DNA of 58,383 bases from Caryophanales bacterium UBA3620 (GTDB lineage Bacteria; Bacillota_I; Bacilli_A; RF39; UBA660): positions 1-58,383 of the forward strand of contig DFLL01000040.1 of assembly GCA_002375205.1 (NCBI GenBank), given 5' to 3'. Positions 25,148-34,602 of the stretch are shown here, one piece after another. A program made the translations under genes and the position numbers. Each line of letters opens with the position of its first letter. The stretch's first letter is position 1. The notes below the pieces were generated by a model, which ran no database searches, had not been told where the DNA came from, and saw only the letters and a program-made list of their open reading frames with translations.

Positions 25148-26398
25148 TTATATTAATTCTATTTTAGCACCTACTTTAGATAATTTTTCACAAATATTGT
25201 CATAGCCTCTTAGTATATATTTGATGTTGTCAATAGTGGTTGTTCCATCAGCGATTAATGCGCAGATAAGCATGGATGCTCCTCCTCTTAAGTCCGTTGC
25301 TGTTACATTTTTTCCTTGTAATGGTGTTGCGCCTTTTATTTTAGCTATCCTATTGTTTTTTACAATTATGTTAGCTCCCATTCTATTTGTATCGTATATA
25401 TTTTGAAATCTATTTTCATATATTGTTTCCTCAACTGTACTTATTCCCCGACACTGTGTTAAAAATGGTATAAATGGTTGTTGAAGATCGGTTGGAAATC
25501 CCGGATATGGTAATGTTTTTATATCAACTGCTTTATAGTTATCTGCAGCCGATATAGTTATATAATCATCTCCTATCGTCATATTAACACCAGCTTCTAT
25601 TAGTTTAGATGTTAATGCTTCTATATGGGAAGGAATTAACTTATTAATCGTTAAGTTTTCTCCTAAAAGAGAACCTATGATTACATATGTTCCAGCTTCT
25701 ATACGATCTGGTATTACTTCATGGAATGATTTATGTAAATAATCAACTCCCATAATTGTTATAACATTTGTTCCAGCACCTTTTATTTTTGCACCCATTG
25801 TGTTTAAAAATGTTGCTACATTGACAATTTCTGGTTCTTTAGCAGCATTTTCAATTATTGTCTTTCCTTTTGCCTTAACTGATGCGAGAATGGTATTTAT
25901 CGTTGCACCAACACTTGGCATATCAAGGTATATTTTAGAGCCTTTTAATTCTTTTGCATCAACAATATATCTATTATCTTCAATCGTAACTGTTGCTCCT
26001 AATGAACGATATGCTTTAAGTGTCTGGTCAATGGGTCTTTCTCCTATGGTACATCCTCCTGGAAAATACATCTCAACATGCTTAAATTTTCCTAATAAAG
26101 AAGCCATAAAATAATACGATGCTCTTAATTTTTGAGACATTTCTTCCGGTATTTCCTTATTTTCAATTTTAGATGAATCAATGGTAACAGTGTCATTTGT
26201 TCTTTCAATTTTTGTATTTAAATATACTAATATTTCTTCTAGTGAATCGATATCAGATATATTGGGAATATTACTGATTTTGACAATTTCATCGCAAAGA
26301 ATAGCTGCGGGAATTAACGCTACTGCGCTATTTTTGGCACCACTAATGCATATTTCACCACTCAATTTATGTTTTCCTTCAATTTTTATTTTTGCCAT
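25148..26398 (-). CDS. murA: UDP-N-acetylglucosamine 1-carboxyvinyltransferase MurA
   Basis: First committed step of peptidoglycan synthesis: adds enolpyruvate from PEP to UDP-GlcNAc. 416 aa, normal length. ISGAKNSAVALIPA near the N-terminus and FPGGCTIGERPID containing the active-site Cys (fosfomycin target) are present, and the C-terminal part has the LRGGASMLICAL segment of MurA. GAGGAG precedes the ATG, with a good promoter upstream. The Cys is retained, so fosfomycin sensitivity would be expected at the target level. Confidence 0.97.
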   Translation of the reverse strand: MAKIKIEGKHKLSGEICISGAKNSAVALIPAAILCDEIVKISNIPNISDIDSLEEILVYLNTKIERTNDTVTIDSSKIENKEIPEEMSQKLRASYYFMASLLGKFKHVEMYFPGGCTIGERPIDQTLKAYRSLGATVTIEDNRYIVDAKELKGSKIYLDMPSVGATINTILASVKAKGKTIIENAAKEPEIVNVATFLNTMGAKIKGAGTNVITIMGVDYLHKSFHEVIPDRIEAGTYVIIGSLLGENLTINKLIPSHIEALTSKLIEAGVNMTIGDDYITISAADNYKAVDIKTLPYPGFPTDLQQPFIPFLTQCRGISTVEETIYENRFQNIYDTNRMGANIIVKNNRIAKIKGATPLQGKNVTATDLRGGASMLICALIADGTTTIDNIKYILRGYDNICEKLSKVGAKIELI

Positions 26399-26430
26399 GG
26401 ACGACTCCTCTCGATACTTCTACTAATTTT

Positions 26431-26459
26431 ATTTTAATCCTTAAAGAACTTTTAGTCAA
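26431..26459 (-). promoter_or_regulatory. murA promoter
   Basis: On the minus strand TTGACT, 17 bases, TAAAAT, 32 bases before the murA ATG. Confidence 0.65.
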
Positions 26460-26496
26460 TTCATAATATCTTTTTTGACAGATTATTTGACACGAA

Positions 26497-27030
26497 TTAT
26501 CTAAAAAGATAATTTATAGCTAAAATTAGTAGTATTATGCCACCAGTTAAGGTAGATAATTTCCCATATTTAATATTAAGCTTATTTCCAATATTTAATC
26601 CAAGTAATGTGAAGAAAAAACTCATCACAGAAAAAATTACATTTGAAGCTAAGTAATTATTTGTTATTGCTGGAAGACTAATACCAGTAGTCATACTATC
26701 CAAACTTACCGTAAGGCCAAATAATAGATATCCGGGTATATTAAAAAAAATTTTTTTTTCGCTTTCTTTGAAATATTCTAGTACCATTTCCATAGCTATT
26801 ATAATGAATATTATTCCAACTACAATGTTTGTATTAAATGATATTTTTTTAAATAAATAGTCTCCTATTACTAGTCCAACGAAAGGCATAACAAAATGAA
26901 ATATGCCTACTATTAATGAAAGAATAAATTTATCTTGTTTTTTTATACCCTGAGTTCCGTATATTAAAGATAAAGAAAAAGCGTCCATTGATAGACTAAA
27001 CGCTATTATAATAATTGTTATTATATTCAA
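26497..27030 (-). CDS. mntP: Manganese efflux pump MntP-like
   Basis: 177 aa, six membrane segments in two homologous halves. The conserved Asp motifs of the family are seen as SLSMDAFSLSL in the first half and VSLDSMTTGISL in the second. MntP exports Mn(II). The related sporulation protein YtaF is an alternative given the neighbouring spoIIR, but MPFVGLVIGDYL fits MntP better. It lies 32 bases downstream of spoIIR with AGGTGAT before the ATG, so they may share a transcript. No yybP-ykoY riboswitch fits in the short gap. Confidence 0.82.
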   Translation of the reverse strand: MNIITIIIIAFSLSMDAFSLSLIYGTQGIKKQDKFILSLIVGIFHFVMPFVGLVIGDYLFKKISFNTNIVVGIIFIIIAMEMVLEYFKESEKKIFFNIPGYLLFGLTVSLDSMTTGISLPAITNNYLASNVIFSVMSFFFTLLGLNIGNKLNIKYGKLSTLTGGIILLILAINYLFR

Positions 27031-27062
27031 GATATCACCTATATAAATATATGCTATTCGAT

Positions 27063-27587
27063 CTAAATTATTTTATTTATTTTTTCTATTATCCACGATC
27101 TGTATTCTATGCTATTTGTTTTTTTTAAATCAACTAAACACAAGTTAGGAAACAAAACGCACCACCAATTGTCTCCTTCCGCCTTTCCTATGCTTATTAC
27201 AATTGATTCATAATATCCTTCATTATATTTAATTCCTTTATATTCTTTTTTAGGAAAATAGTTATATCCATAATTTACTGTATATGGCATATCGTAGTTG
27301 CCTTCATCAAATATTTTCTCTATATTTTTTTTTATACTTGGAATGTTGTCTTTAATTATCTTTCTAGCATCATCGAGGCTTACTTCATCTTTTATTAAAG
27401 TATACGTATTATTTTCTAAGTATTCCTTTACTTTCAATTTCATGTTTTGATCAATTGCTGAATTACTATTTGGAATTATCCTTAGTCTTAATGCATTGTC
27501 TGGTATAATTATTGTATCTTCTTTTTGAATTTTGAACATTGATATTGAAATAATTATTGTCAATATGATAATTACTATTTTTTTCAT
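27063..27587 (-). CDS. spoIIR: Stage II sporulation protein R
   Basis: In Bacillus, SpoIIR is made in the forespore under sigma-F, secreted into the space between the cells, and triggers SpoIIGA to process pro-sigma-E. 174 aa with an N-terminal signal anchor. Family motifs are visible: LRLRIIPNSNSAIDQ near the N-terminus, VNYGYNYFPKKEY, and GEGDNWWCVLFP-like (here AEGDNWWCVLFPNLC). The ATG at 27587 is chosen, since an in-frame GTG four codons earlier overlaps the AGGAG site. That site is enclosed by an 11-bp inverted repeat that also looks like a noc terminator. Confidence 0.93.
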   Translation of the reverse strand: MKKIVIIILTIIISISMFKIQKEDTIIIPDNALRLRIIPNSNSAIDQNMKLKVKEYLENNTYTLIKDEVSLDDARKIIKDNIPSIKKNIEKIFDEGNYDMPYTVNYGYNYFPKKEYKGIKYNEGYYESIVISIGKAEGDNWWCVLFPNLCLVDLKKTNSIEYRSWIIEKINKII

Positions 27588-27589
27588 AA

Positions 27590-27628
27590 AAAATATCACT
27601 CCTTCTATTTCATTATGAGTGATATTTT
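27590..27628 (-). promoter_or_regulatory. Inverted repeat enclosing the spoIIR ribosome-binding site
   Basis: AAAATATCACT (27590-27600) and AGTGATATTTT (27618-27628) form an 11-bp stem. On the minus strand it is followed by a T run, so it can end noc transcription. The AGGAG of spoIIR lies at the edge of the loop and stem, and the ATG follows at once. Transcripts entering from noc would have a masked start site. Confidence 0.65.
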
Positions 27629-27640
27629 ATAATTTTATTC

Positions 27641-28780
27641 TTATTTTATAATATTAATTATTATTTGATAAATGCTATCTCCATCGTGTTCTTCAATAGA
27701 TGCCTGATAACCTGCTGCTTTCATATCTTCTAGTGTATCTTTAGCTAATCTAATAGCAGTTGCCATTTTAATTTTCGATAAATTATCTTGTTTGTCTTTA
27801 TTTTTTTCTTTGCTAGAATCCATATAATTATCTTCCTTTTTTTCTTTGCTAAAATTATTTATTACTGGTTCAACTAAATTTAATTCATTTTTATTTTCTA
27901 AATTGATTGAAGTTTCTGTCGGTATATTTTCTATATTATTATCTTCTTTTGTAGTTAAATTATTTAAATCTATAAAATCAACATTATTTGTTTGAGTATA
28001 AATATTTGGATTATTGTTTTCATTGTCTCTTGCCTCAGGTAATTTTACTTCTTCAATTGGAGTTTCTTTTGATTCTGAAACTATATTTTCTTTTATTTCT
28101 GGAATAGTGCTTTCTCTTATTTCTGAAATTTCCACTTTTGGATTTGGTTCTAAATCTTTATCTTGTTCAGCATTCATCCCAATTATACTTTTAATATAGT
28201 TATCTGTATCTCTAACATTCATTCTTTCTGTTATTATTTTATTTAATACTTCTTTTTGTTTCGTTTCATCTTTCACTTGTAATAAGCATCTTGCATGCCT
28301 TTCTGATATTAAATTATTCATAAGAGCAGCTTGCACTTCATTTGTTAGAGTTAGAAGGCGCATTTTATTAGCAATTGTTGACTGCCCTTTTCCCATTCTT
28401 TTCGAAAGTTCATCCTGAGTAAAACCTCCCATATCTAATATTTTTTTGTATGATTTGGCCTCTTCAATTGCAGATAAATCTTTTCTTTGAATATTTTCAA
28501 TTAATGCAAGTTCGGCACTTGTTTGATCGTCCATTTGTCCTATTACTGCAGGCACTTCTAATACTCCTGCTAGTTGAGCAGCTTTATAACGACGTTCTCC
28601 TGCTATTATTTCATATTTATTACCTAAATCTCTTAAAATAAGTGGTTGTATTATTCCATGCTCTTTTATTGAGGCAGCAAGTTCATTTAGAGCTTCTTCA
28701 TCAAATGTAAGCCTTGGTTGAAATCTATTTGGAATGATGTCAGATAAACGCACCATTACAATTTCTTTATTAATTCTCAT
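27641..28780 (-). CDS. noc: ParB-family nucleoid occlusion protein (Noc)
   Basis: 379 aa. ParB-type N-terminal domain with NRFQPR and the CTP-binding GERRYKAA, then ENIQRKDLSAIEEA and a helix-turn-helix (FTQDELSKRMGKGQSTIANKM in part). An acidic linker of about 120 residues rich in Glu, Asn and Ile (about 210-330) separates this from a short C-terminal domain. Its place beside rsmG-mnmG-mnmE is that of Noc in Bacillus; a second ParB is next to parA. It lacks the N-terminal amphipathic helix that tethers Bacillus Noc to the membrane and is about 100 residues longer. Noc blocks division over the nucleoid. Confidence 0.85.
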   Translation of the reverse strand: MRINKEIVMVRLSDIIPNRFQPRLTFDEEALNELAASIKEHGIIQPLILRDLGNKYEIIAGERRYKAAQLAGVLEVPAVIGQMDDQTSAELALIENIQRKDLSAIEEAKSYKKILDMGGFTQDELSKRMGKGQSTIANKMRLLTLTNEVQAALMNNLISERHARCLLQVKDETKQKEVLNKIITERMNVRDTDNYIKSIIGMNAEQDKDLEPNPKVEISEIRESTIPEIKENIVSESKETPIEEVKLPEARDNENNNPNIYTQTNNVDFIDLNNLTTKEDNNIENIPTETSINLENKNELNLVEPVINNFSKEKKEDNYMDSSKEKNKDKQDNLSKIKMATAIRLAKDTLEDMKAAGYQASIEEHDGDSIYQIIINIIK

Positions 28781-28903
28781 ACTTTATTCCCTCTTTTCAT
28801 TCTATAATCTACAATTCTCTAAATTAATAATACTATATTTTTTGTTTTTTTACAAGCGATTTAAATTAATTAAAAATAATATTGTTTATTTTTTTAAGAT
28901 ATC

Positions 28904-29605
28904 TTAGATATCCCTTTTTATAATTTCTGAGTATCTTCTAGGATATATTGGATTTGTTACTTCAATTTTTTTGTATTTTATTAAAGTTCTAAGTGATTCT
29001 TCTATTGGAAGATTAAAGATAATTCTATCTTCTTCAATGATGGAAAGTTTTTCATAATAATTATTAATGTTTTTTTCCTCACTTTCAGTATTAGACTTCA
29101 TTGCAATAAAATTTCCATTTACTTTAACTAAAGGAATTCCATACTCTAATAAATATTTAATGGGTGCCACTGCTCTTGCAGTTACAATATCAAATAGTTC
29201 TCTATGACTTTTTGCATATTCTTCTATCCTAGTATTAATTATTTTCACATTACTTAGTTTTAATTTTTCTTTAACTATGTTTAGAAAATTACATTTTTTA
29301 CCATTAGATTCAATTAATGTTATATTAGCATCAGAAAAACATATAGCAAGCACTAATCCAGGAAATCCTGCACCAGATCCTAAATCGCAAATACTTTGAT
29401 TATTTATTTCTATTATTTTAGCAATAGTCAAACTATCATAAAAATGTTTTAAATAGACGTCCGATTCTTCTATTATCCTTGTTAAATTATATTTTGAATT
29501 TTCTTCTTTCAGAATTTGATAATAGTCTTCTAGTTTTGTTAAACTATTTTTTTCAATTTTTATACCTAATTTATTTATTTCTTTGATAAACCTTTCTTTA
29601 TTCAT
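28904..29605 (-). CDS. rsmG: 16S rRNA (guanine-N7) methyltransferase RsmG
   Basis: Methylates G527 of 16S rRNA. 233 aa, Rossmann-fold AdoMet enzyme with motif I as CDLGSGAGFPGLVLAI and the following TLIESNGKK. NLTRI and HFYDSL at the N-terminus are conserved in the family. The start overlaps the mnmG stop by eight bases (coupled translation), the standard mnmE-mnmG-rsmG order. Loss of RsmG gives low-level streptomycin resistance in other bacteria. Confidence 0.96.
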   Translation of the reverse strand: MNKERFIKEINKLGIKIEKNSLTKLEDYYQILKEENSKYNLTRIIEESDVYLKHFYDSLTIAKIIEINNQSICDLGSGAGFPGLVLAICFSDANITLIESNGKKCNFLNIVKEKLKLSNVKIINTRIEEYAKSHRELFDIVTARAVAPIKYLLEYGIPLVKVNGNFIAMKSNTESEEKNINNYYEKLSIIEEDRIIFNLPIEESLRTLIKYKKIEVTNPIYPRRYSEIIKRDI

Positions 29606-31436
29606 TATGCTTCCTCTTTAAATAAACTAATAGTATTGATATATCAGATGGATTTACCCCACTTATTCTTAGAGCCTGTCCAATGCTGATTGGTCTTACT
29701 TCTTTTAGTTTTTGTCTTGCTTCACTGGCCAAATTGGGCACTTTGTCATAGTCTATATTATCTGGTATTTGTTTTTCTTCATTTTTTAATGCTTTTTCAG
29801 CTTCTCTTTCAACTTTTTTGATATATCCTTCATATTTGATTTGTATTTCTACTTCATCAATAATTTCCTGTGGATATATTAAACCTAGATTTAGGTCCTT
29901 TATTATTTGTTTTAGATTGGTGGTTGGGTTTTTTAAATATTCATAAACTGTTATTGTCCTTCTCTTTTTCTCTGTATCCACAGTTATTTTGATTTGTTTT
30001 AATTTATTAGTTAATTCTGCAATGTCTTTCTTTTTCTGAATGAACTTTTCATATTTTTCTCCTGTTATTAAACCAACTTGATGTCCATATTCTCTTAGTC
30101 TTAAGTCACTATTATCATGCCTTAGTAGAAGGCGATATTCTGCTCTAGATGTTAACATTCGGTATGGCTCTTTAGTTCCCTTTGTTACTAAGTCATCAAT
30201 TAGTACACCTATATAAGCTTCATTTCTTTTTAATATTAGTGGCTCTTTTCCTTCTAATTTAAGTGAGGCATTTATACCTGCTATTAGTCCTTGGCATGCG
30301 GCTTCTTCATATCCACTTGTTCCGTTTATTTGACCGGCAGTAAAAAGATTTTTTAGTATTTTTGTCTCTAAATTAGGTTTTACTTGTGTTGGATATATGG
30401 CATCATATTCTATAGCATAAGCATATTTTAAAATCTTTGCTTTTTCTAGTCCGGGAAGTGAATGTACCATTTGATCTTGAATGCTTCTAGGCATACTTGT
30501 TGAAAAACCTTGGATATAGATATCATCATAATATTTGCTTTCGGGTTCTAAAAATAGTTGATGCTTTTCTTTATCACTAAATCTTACTATTTTATCCTCG
30601 ATTGACGGGCAATATCTTGGACCGACTCCGGTTATATCATCTAATCCGCCATACATACTTGACTTAGATAAGTTATCTATTATTATTTTCTTTGTTTCTT
30701 CTGTTGTATATATTAAATAGCATGGTTCTTGATTATCAATATCGTATTTTGGTTTATTTGTGTGTGAAAAAGTATAATATTCCTTATCTCCGTCTTCACG
30801 TTTTGTCTTAGAAAAATCTATACTTTTTTTTTCGATACGAGGGGGAGTTCCAGTTTTTAATCTCAATATATTAAAACCATATTTTTTTAAATTATCTGAT
30901 AAATGTAATGATGGTCTTTCATCATGAGGTCCACTTCTCGTCCTAGTACTTCCTATTAAAATGTCCGATTTTAAATATGTCCCAGTTGTTAATATGACAA
31001 TATTACTTGTGATATTTTCACCATTTTCTAGTATTACTCCTTTAACAGTATTATCCACTACTAAAAGATTCTCGACCATGCTTTCTCTGATACTTAGGTT
31101 TTTTTCGTTTCTTAATACTTTTAGCATTTCTTTAGGATATGTGACTTTATCAGCCTGAGCTCTTAACGATTTAACTGCAGGGCCTTTAGCATAGTTTAAC
31201 ATTTTCATTTGAAGAAGAGTTTTATCTGCTACTTCGCCCATTATGCCACCTAAGGCATCTATCTCTCTTACAATTATTCCTTTAGCTGTTCCTCCTATTG
31301 AAGGATTACAAGGCATTGTTGCAATATTATTTACATTTCCTGTTACAAGAAGGGTTTTATGTCCTTTTCTAGATGAGGCTACGGCCGCTTCACAACCAGC
31401 ATGTCCTCCTCCTACAACTATTATTTCAAAATTCAT
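29598..31436 (-). CDS. mnmG: tRNA uridine-34 modification enzyme MnmG
   Basis: FAD enzyme that, with MnmE, installs the carboxymethylaminomethyl group on wobble U34. 612 aa. The FAD-binding GGGHAGCEAA is at the N-terminus, and MPCNPSIGGTAKG and GPRYCPSIEDK with the active Cys follow; the C-terminal helical domain (RPISIGQALRISGV) that binds tRNA and MnmE is present. It starts eight bases after the mnmE stop. Confidence 0.97.
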   Translation of the reverse strand: MNFEIIVVGGGHAGCEAAVASSRKGHKTLLVTGNVNNIATMPCNPSIGGTAKGIIVREIDALGGIMGEVADKTLLQMKMLNYAKGPAVKSLRAQADKVTYPKEMLKVLRNEKNLSIRESMVENLLVVDNTVKGVILENGENITSNIVILTTGTYLKSDILIGSTRTRSGPHDERPSLHLSDNLKKYGFNILRLKTGTPPRIEKKSIDFSKTKREDGDKEYYTFSHTNKPKYDIDNQEPCYLIYTTEETKKIIIDNLSKSSMYGGLDDITGVGPRYCPSIEDKIVRFSDKEKHQLFLEPESKYYDDIYIQGFSTSMPRSIQDQMVHSLPGLEKAKILKYAYAIEYDAIYPTQVKPNLETKILKNLFTAGQINGTSGYEEAACQGLIAGINASLKLEGKEPLILKRNEAYIGVLIDDLVTKGTKEPYRMLTSRAEYRLLLRHDNSDLRLREYGHQVGLITGEKYEKFIQKKKDIAELTNKLKQIKITVDTEKKRRTITVYEYLKNPTTNLKQIIKDLNLGLIYPQEIIDEVEIQIKYEGYIKKVEREAEKALKNEEKQIPDNIDYDKVPNLASEARQKLKEVRPISIGQALRISGVNPSDISILLVYLKRKHNE

Positions 31437-31444
31437 TTTTTCAC

Positions 31445-32791
31445 CTACTTTCCTAAACAGAATCTACTAAATAATTCATCCAACAATTCATCTGTATATG
31501 TCTCTCCTATTATCTCTCCAAGAGATTTCCAAGCATCTTTTAAATCTAATTCAACAATATCGATTGGGCTATCATTTTTTATTTCCTTAATGGCATCATT
31601 TATGTATCCTAAAACTTTATTAAGAATTGAAATACTTCTAGCATTTGATAAATATGTCATATTATTTATTTGGAGTTCCCCAACTGAGAATAATTCTTTT
31701 ATTTTATCTTTTAATTTGTTAATACCAATGTTTTCCTTTACTGATATTTCGATAAAATTATCTAATTCTTTTTTATTTAAAACATCTTCTAAGTCTACTT
31801 TGTTTACAATTATTATTTTCTTTTTATCTTTTAATTTTTCCAATAATTCTCTTTCATCATTCAACAATTCCTCGTTATTATTTAACATGAATAACACTAA
31901 ATCTGAAGTATTTATCATATTAAGGCTTTTTTCTACACCTATTTTTTCTACCTCATCTTCTGTAGAACGGATACCAGCTGTATCAATAATATTTAGTATG
32001 ATTCCGTCTAGTATTATTTTTCCTTCTATTATGTCTCTTGTGGTACCAGGAATACAAGTAACTATAGCTTTTTCTTCTTCCAAAAGAGAGTTTAAGAGAC
32101 TACTTTTACCAACATTAGGTCTACCTATTATAGCCACATTAATTCCTTCTTTTAGTACTTTACTGTCATTTGATTTTTTTAAAATTTCTTCTAATTCTTG
32201 TTTAAATTTACTTATATTTGGTAATAATTTATCGTTTGTTAATACTTCAACATCTTCATATTCTGGATAGTCAATATTTACTTCGATATTGCTGATTATC
32301 TGTATTAATTCATTTCTTAAATCTTTTATTAAATTAGAAGCTTCACCAGTTAGAGTATTAATTGATATTTTTCTTGCTTTATCTGATTCAGAAGATATCA
32401 AATCCATGGTTGCTTCTGCTTCTAGCAAGTCTATTCTTCCATTTAGAAAAGCTCTTTTTGTAAATTCTCCGGGTTCGGCAAGCCTTGCTCCATTATTAAG
32501 AAGAACTTCTAAAATTTTGTTTGTAACTGCTATTCCACCATGGCAATTTATTTCGACAACATCTTCTCTTGTAAATGTCTTTGGGGATTTCATTACGCTT
32601 ACCAATACTTCATCAATTTTATCTTCTTTATCCATTACAAAACCATAATGAATAGTATGTGTACTTACTTTTGTTAAATCCTTAGTGAATACTCTGCTTA
32701 CTATTTCAATGGCATCAACTCCACTTAATCTTATAATTGATATAGCTCCTAGTCCGACGGTGGTAGAAATTGCTACTATTGTATCTTCCAT
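31445..32791 (-). CDS. mnmE: tRNA modification GTPase MnmE
   Basis: Potassium-activated GTPase partner of MnmG. 448 aa. N-terminal formyl-THF-binding domain, central helical domain interrupted by a G domain with G1 GRPNVGKSS, G3 DTAGIR, G4 NKVD, and the C-terminal CxGK reading CLGK, the invariant end of MnmE. AAGGAG precedes the ATG. It begins a new transcript after the jag terminator. Confidence 0.97.
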   Translation of the reverse strand: MEDTIVAISTTVGLGAISIIRLSGVDAIEIVSRVFTKDLTKVSTHTIHYGFVMDKEDKIDEVLVSVMKSPKTFTREDVVEINCHGGIAVTNKILEVLLNNGARLAEPGEFTKRAFLNGRIDLLEAEATMDLISSESDKARKISINTLTGEASNLIKDLRNELIQIISNIEVNIDYPEYEDVEVLTNDKLLPNISKFKQELEEILKKSNDSKVLKEGINVAIIGRPNVGKSSLLNSLLEEEKAIVTCIPGTTRDIIEGKIILDGIILNIIDTAGIRSTEDEVEKIGVEKSLNMINTSDLVLFMLNNNEELLNDERELLEKLKDKKKIIIVNKVDLEDVLNKKELDNFIEISVKENIGINKLKDKIKELFSVGELQINNMTYLSNARSISILNKVLGYINDAIKEIKNDSPIDIVELDLKDAWKSLGEIIGETYTDELLDELFSRFCLGK

Positions 32792-33010
32792 CTAATACTC
32801 CTTCTTTCTCGTCAATATTTTATCACAATAGCTCTAAAAAAGAAACTATTTGTTCTCGTTTTTTTCTTCTTTTCAAATTCTTTATATTATATTCTGTAAC
32901 ATAAATTGATACTTTTGTAAATCTTTATCATAATTATGTTTTTTTATATAATTTAATTTTTTTTTTGACAATTTTAATTATAAATTATTATTTTTCGTAA
33001 CTGTCTTTCA

Positions 33011-33040
33011 AAATACAAAAAAGCCCTAAATACAAGGGCT
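33011..33040 (-). terminator. Terminator of the rpmH-rnpA-yidC-jag operon
   Basis: AGCCCT and AGGGCT (33022-33027, 33035-33040) form a GC-rich stem with seven T following on the minus strand, just beyond the jag stop. Confidence 0.9.
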
Positions 33041-33052
33041 CTTCTTTCATTT

Positions 33053-33661
33053 TTATTGTTCTTTTAATTTAATTACAACTTTTCTATTTGGCTCTTCTCC
33101 AATTGATTCAGTATAAACGTATTTATCATCTGCTAATGCTTCATGTACTAATCTTCTTTCATATGAATTCATGCTATCCATTGTAACTTCTGTCTTTGTT
33201 TTATATGCTTCTCTTGCTAATTTTTTGGCTAAATATGTAATATTTCTTGCTCTCTTTTCTTTGTAATTTCCAACATCTAACACAATGGATAGTGGTCTAC
33301 TTAATTTAGTATTTACCATTTGTCTAATTAGAAGCTGAAGGGCTGCAACGTTTTTTCCATTTTTGCCAATTAATATTGCATTATTTTCAGAAAATATTGT
33401 TACTGAAATACTTTCTTCTCTCCTTCTTACTTCAAGATTTCCTCCAGCATTCATTTTCTTGATTATTTCACTCACATTTTCCTTTATATATGAAATAATT
33501 TCATTCATATTTAAAGCTTCTATTTTAACTGTTTTTTTTAATATCCCCGATTTATCTTCAACATTATTTACTACAAGGTCCTCTCTTGCTATTTTTAATT
33601 CCTCAAGGGCCAATTCAATAGCTGCCTCTTTTGTTTTTCCCTCATAATAATACTTGTTCAT
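33053..33661 (-). CDS. khpB: RNA-binding protein Jag/KhpB
   Basis: 202 aa. Jag N-terminal domain (1-50, YYYEGKTKEAAIELAL), KH domain with GKNGKNVAALQLL (about 120), and C-terminal R3H domain with RRLVHEAL. In streptococci KhpB works with KhpA to control cell elongation and division at the RNA level. Its ATG shares a base with the yidC stop (TAATG), so translation is coupled. Confidence 0.95.
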   Translation of the reverse strand: MNKYYYEGKTKEAAIELALEELKIAREDLVVNNVEDKSGILKKTVKIEALNMNEIISYIKENVSEIIKKMNAGGNLEVRRREESISVTIFSENNAILIGKNGKNVAALQLLIRQMVNTKLSRPLSIVLDVGNYKEKRARNITYLAKKLAREAYKTKTEVTMDSMNSYERRLVHEALADDKYVYTESIGEEPNRKVVIKLKEQ

Positions 33662-34602
33662 TACTTCTTTGCCTTCTTTCTTTCTACCATCTTATTTTGA
33701 AAAATAGTAAACGCTGATGATGATATCCAATATAATCCTAATGCTACCGGTAAACTAAATGAAGCAAATACTATCATAGCTAGCATAAAGTAGATTGTTC
33801 CCTTCATTTGAGCTGCCATAGCAGTCTGATCTTTTAATGTTTTCTTAAATGATAAATATGTTGTTCCTAATATGATTAGTAAAAATAATACATATATATA
33901 CCATCTACCAGACATTATTCCGTGAGATATAGTCGTTCCCATATCTAATCCTAAAAATTTATTTTCAAATATAACTGGAGTTCTATTTATTGCTTCTAGA
34001 TAAGCAAATAATAAAGGTATTTGAACAAATGATAATAGACAACTAGATAATGGATTTATTTTGTTTTTTTGATAAATAGCCATCATTTCTTGGGCTTTCA
34101 TCTTTTGGTCATTTTCATCTGTCTTATCTTTATATTTCTTTTCCAATTTGTCTATTTCTGGTTTTACAGCATTCATCTTCTCAGATTGCATAGCAGTCTT
34201 TCTTGTTAATGGATACATTACTAATCTTATTACTATACAAGATAATATGATTGCCAATCCATTAGCTAACCCTTTGCTTAATCCAATCTTTCCAAGTACT
34301 ACACCAGTATTTATTAAAATCCATGCTAGAGGTTTTACAAATATAGTTGTCCATAAACCTTCATACTCTGAAAAAGGTTTAAATTCAGTACATTTTGGTA
34401 GTTCATCTATATTTACTCCATTATCTTCATATAGTTTTATTACATCCTTATTAGTAGGTCTGCATACTATATTTTCAGTAAGTGCCTTACCGGTTTCTTC
34501 ATATTTTACTACTTTTTTATCTTCTCCTACTAACTGTTTTGTACACCCAGTAAGTAAGAATACAGACAATACTATTAATAGTATTTTTATACTTTTCTTC
34601 AC
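33661..34602 (-). CDS. yidC: Membrane protein insertase YidC/OxaA (lipoprotein)
   Basis: 313 aa. The signal peptide ends in the lipobox LLTGC, so it is lipid-anchored, as in Gram-positive YidC. The 60TMH-type core has five membrane segments, with YPLTRKTAMQSEKM at the first conserved loop (hydrophilic groove Arg). It inserts membrane proteins with or without Sec. It starts at GTG behind AGGTGAT, overlapping the rnpA stop (GTGA). Confidence 0.95.
   Translation of the reverse strand: MKKSIKILLIVLSVFLLTGCTKQLVGEDKKVVKYEETGKALTENIVCRPTNKDVIKLYEDNGVNIDELPKCTEFKPFSEYEGLWTTIFVKPLAWILINTGVVLGKIGLSKGLANGLAIILSCIVIRLVMYPLTRKTAMQSEKMNAVKPEIDKLEKKYKDKTDENDQKMKAQEMMAIYQKNKINPLSSCLLSFVQIPLLFAYLEAINRTPVIFENKFLGLDMGTTISHGIMSGRWYIYVLFLLIILGTTYLSFKKTLKDQTAMAAQMKGTIYFMLAMIVFASFSLPVALGLYWISSSAFTIFQNKMVERKKAKK

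Noticed and set aside
31401..32270. 289-codon plus-strand frame
   Set aside because: Antisense to mnmE, which is a certain gene; Ser/Phe-rich composition typical of antisense frames in AT-rich DNA.
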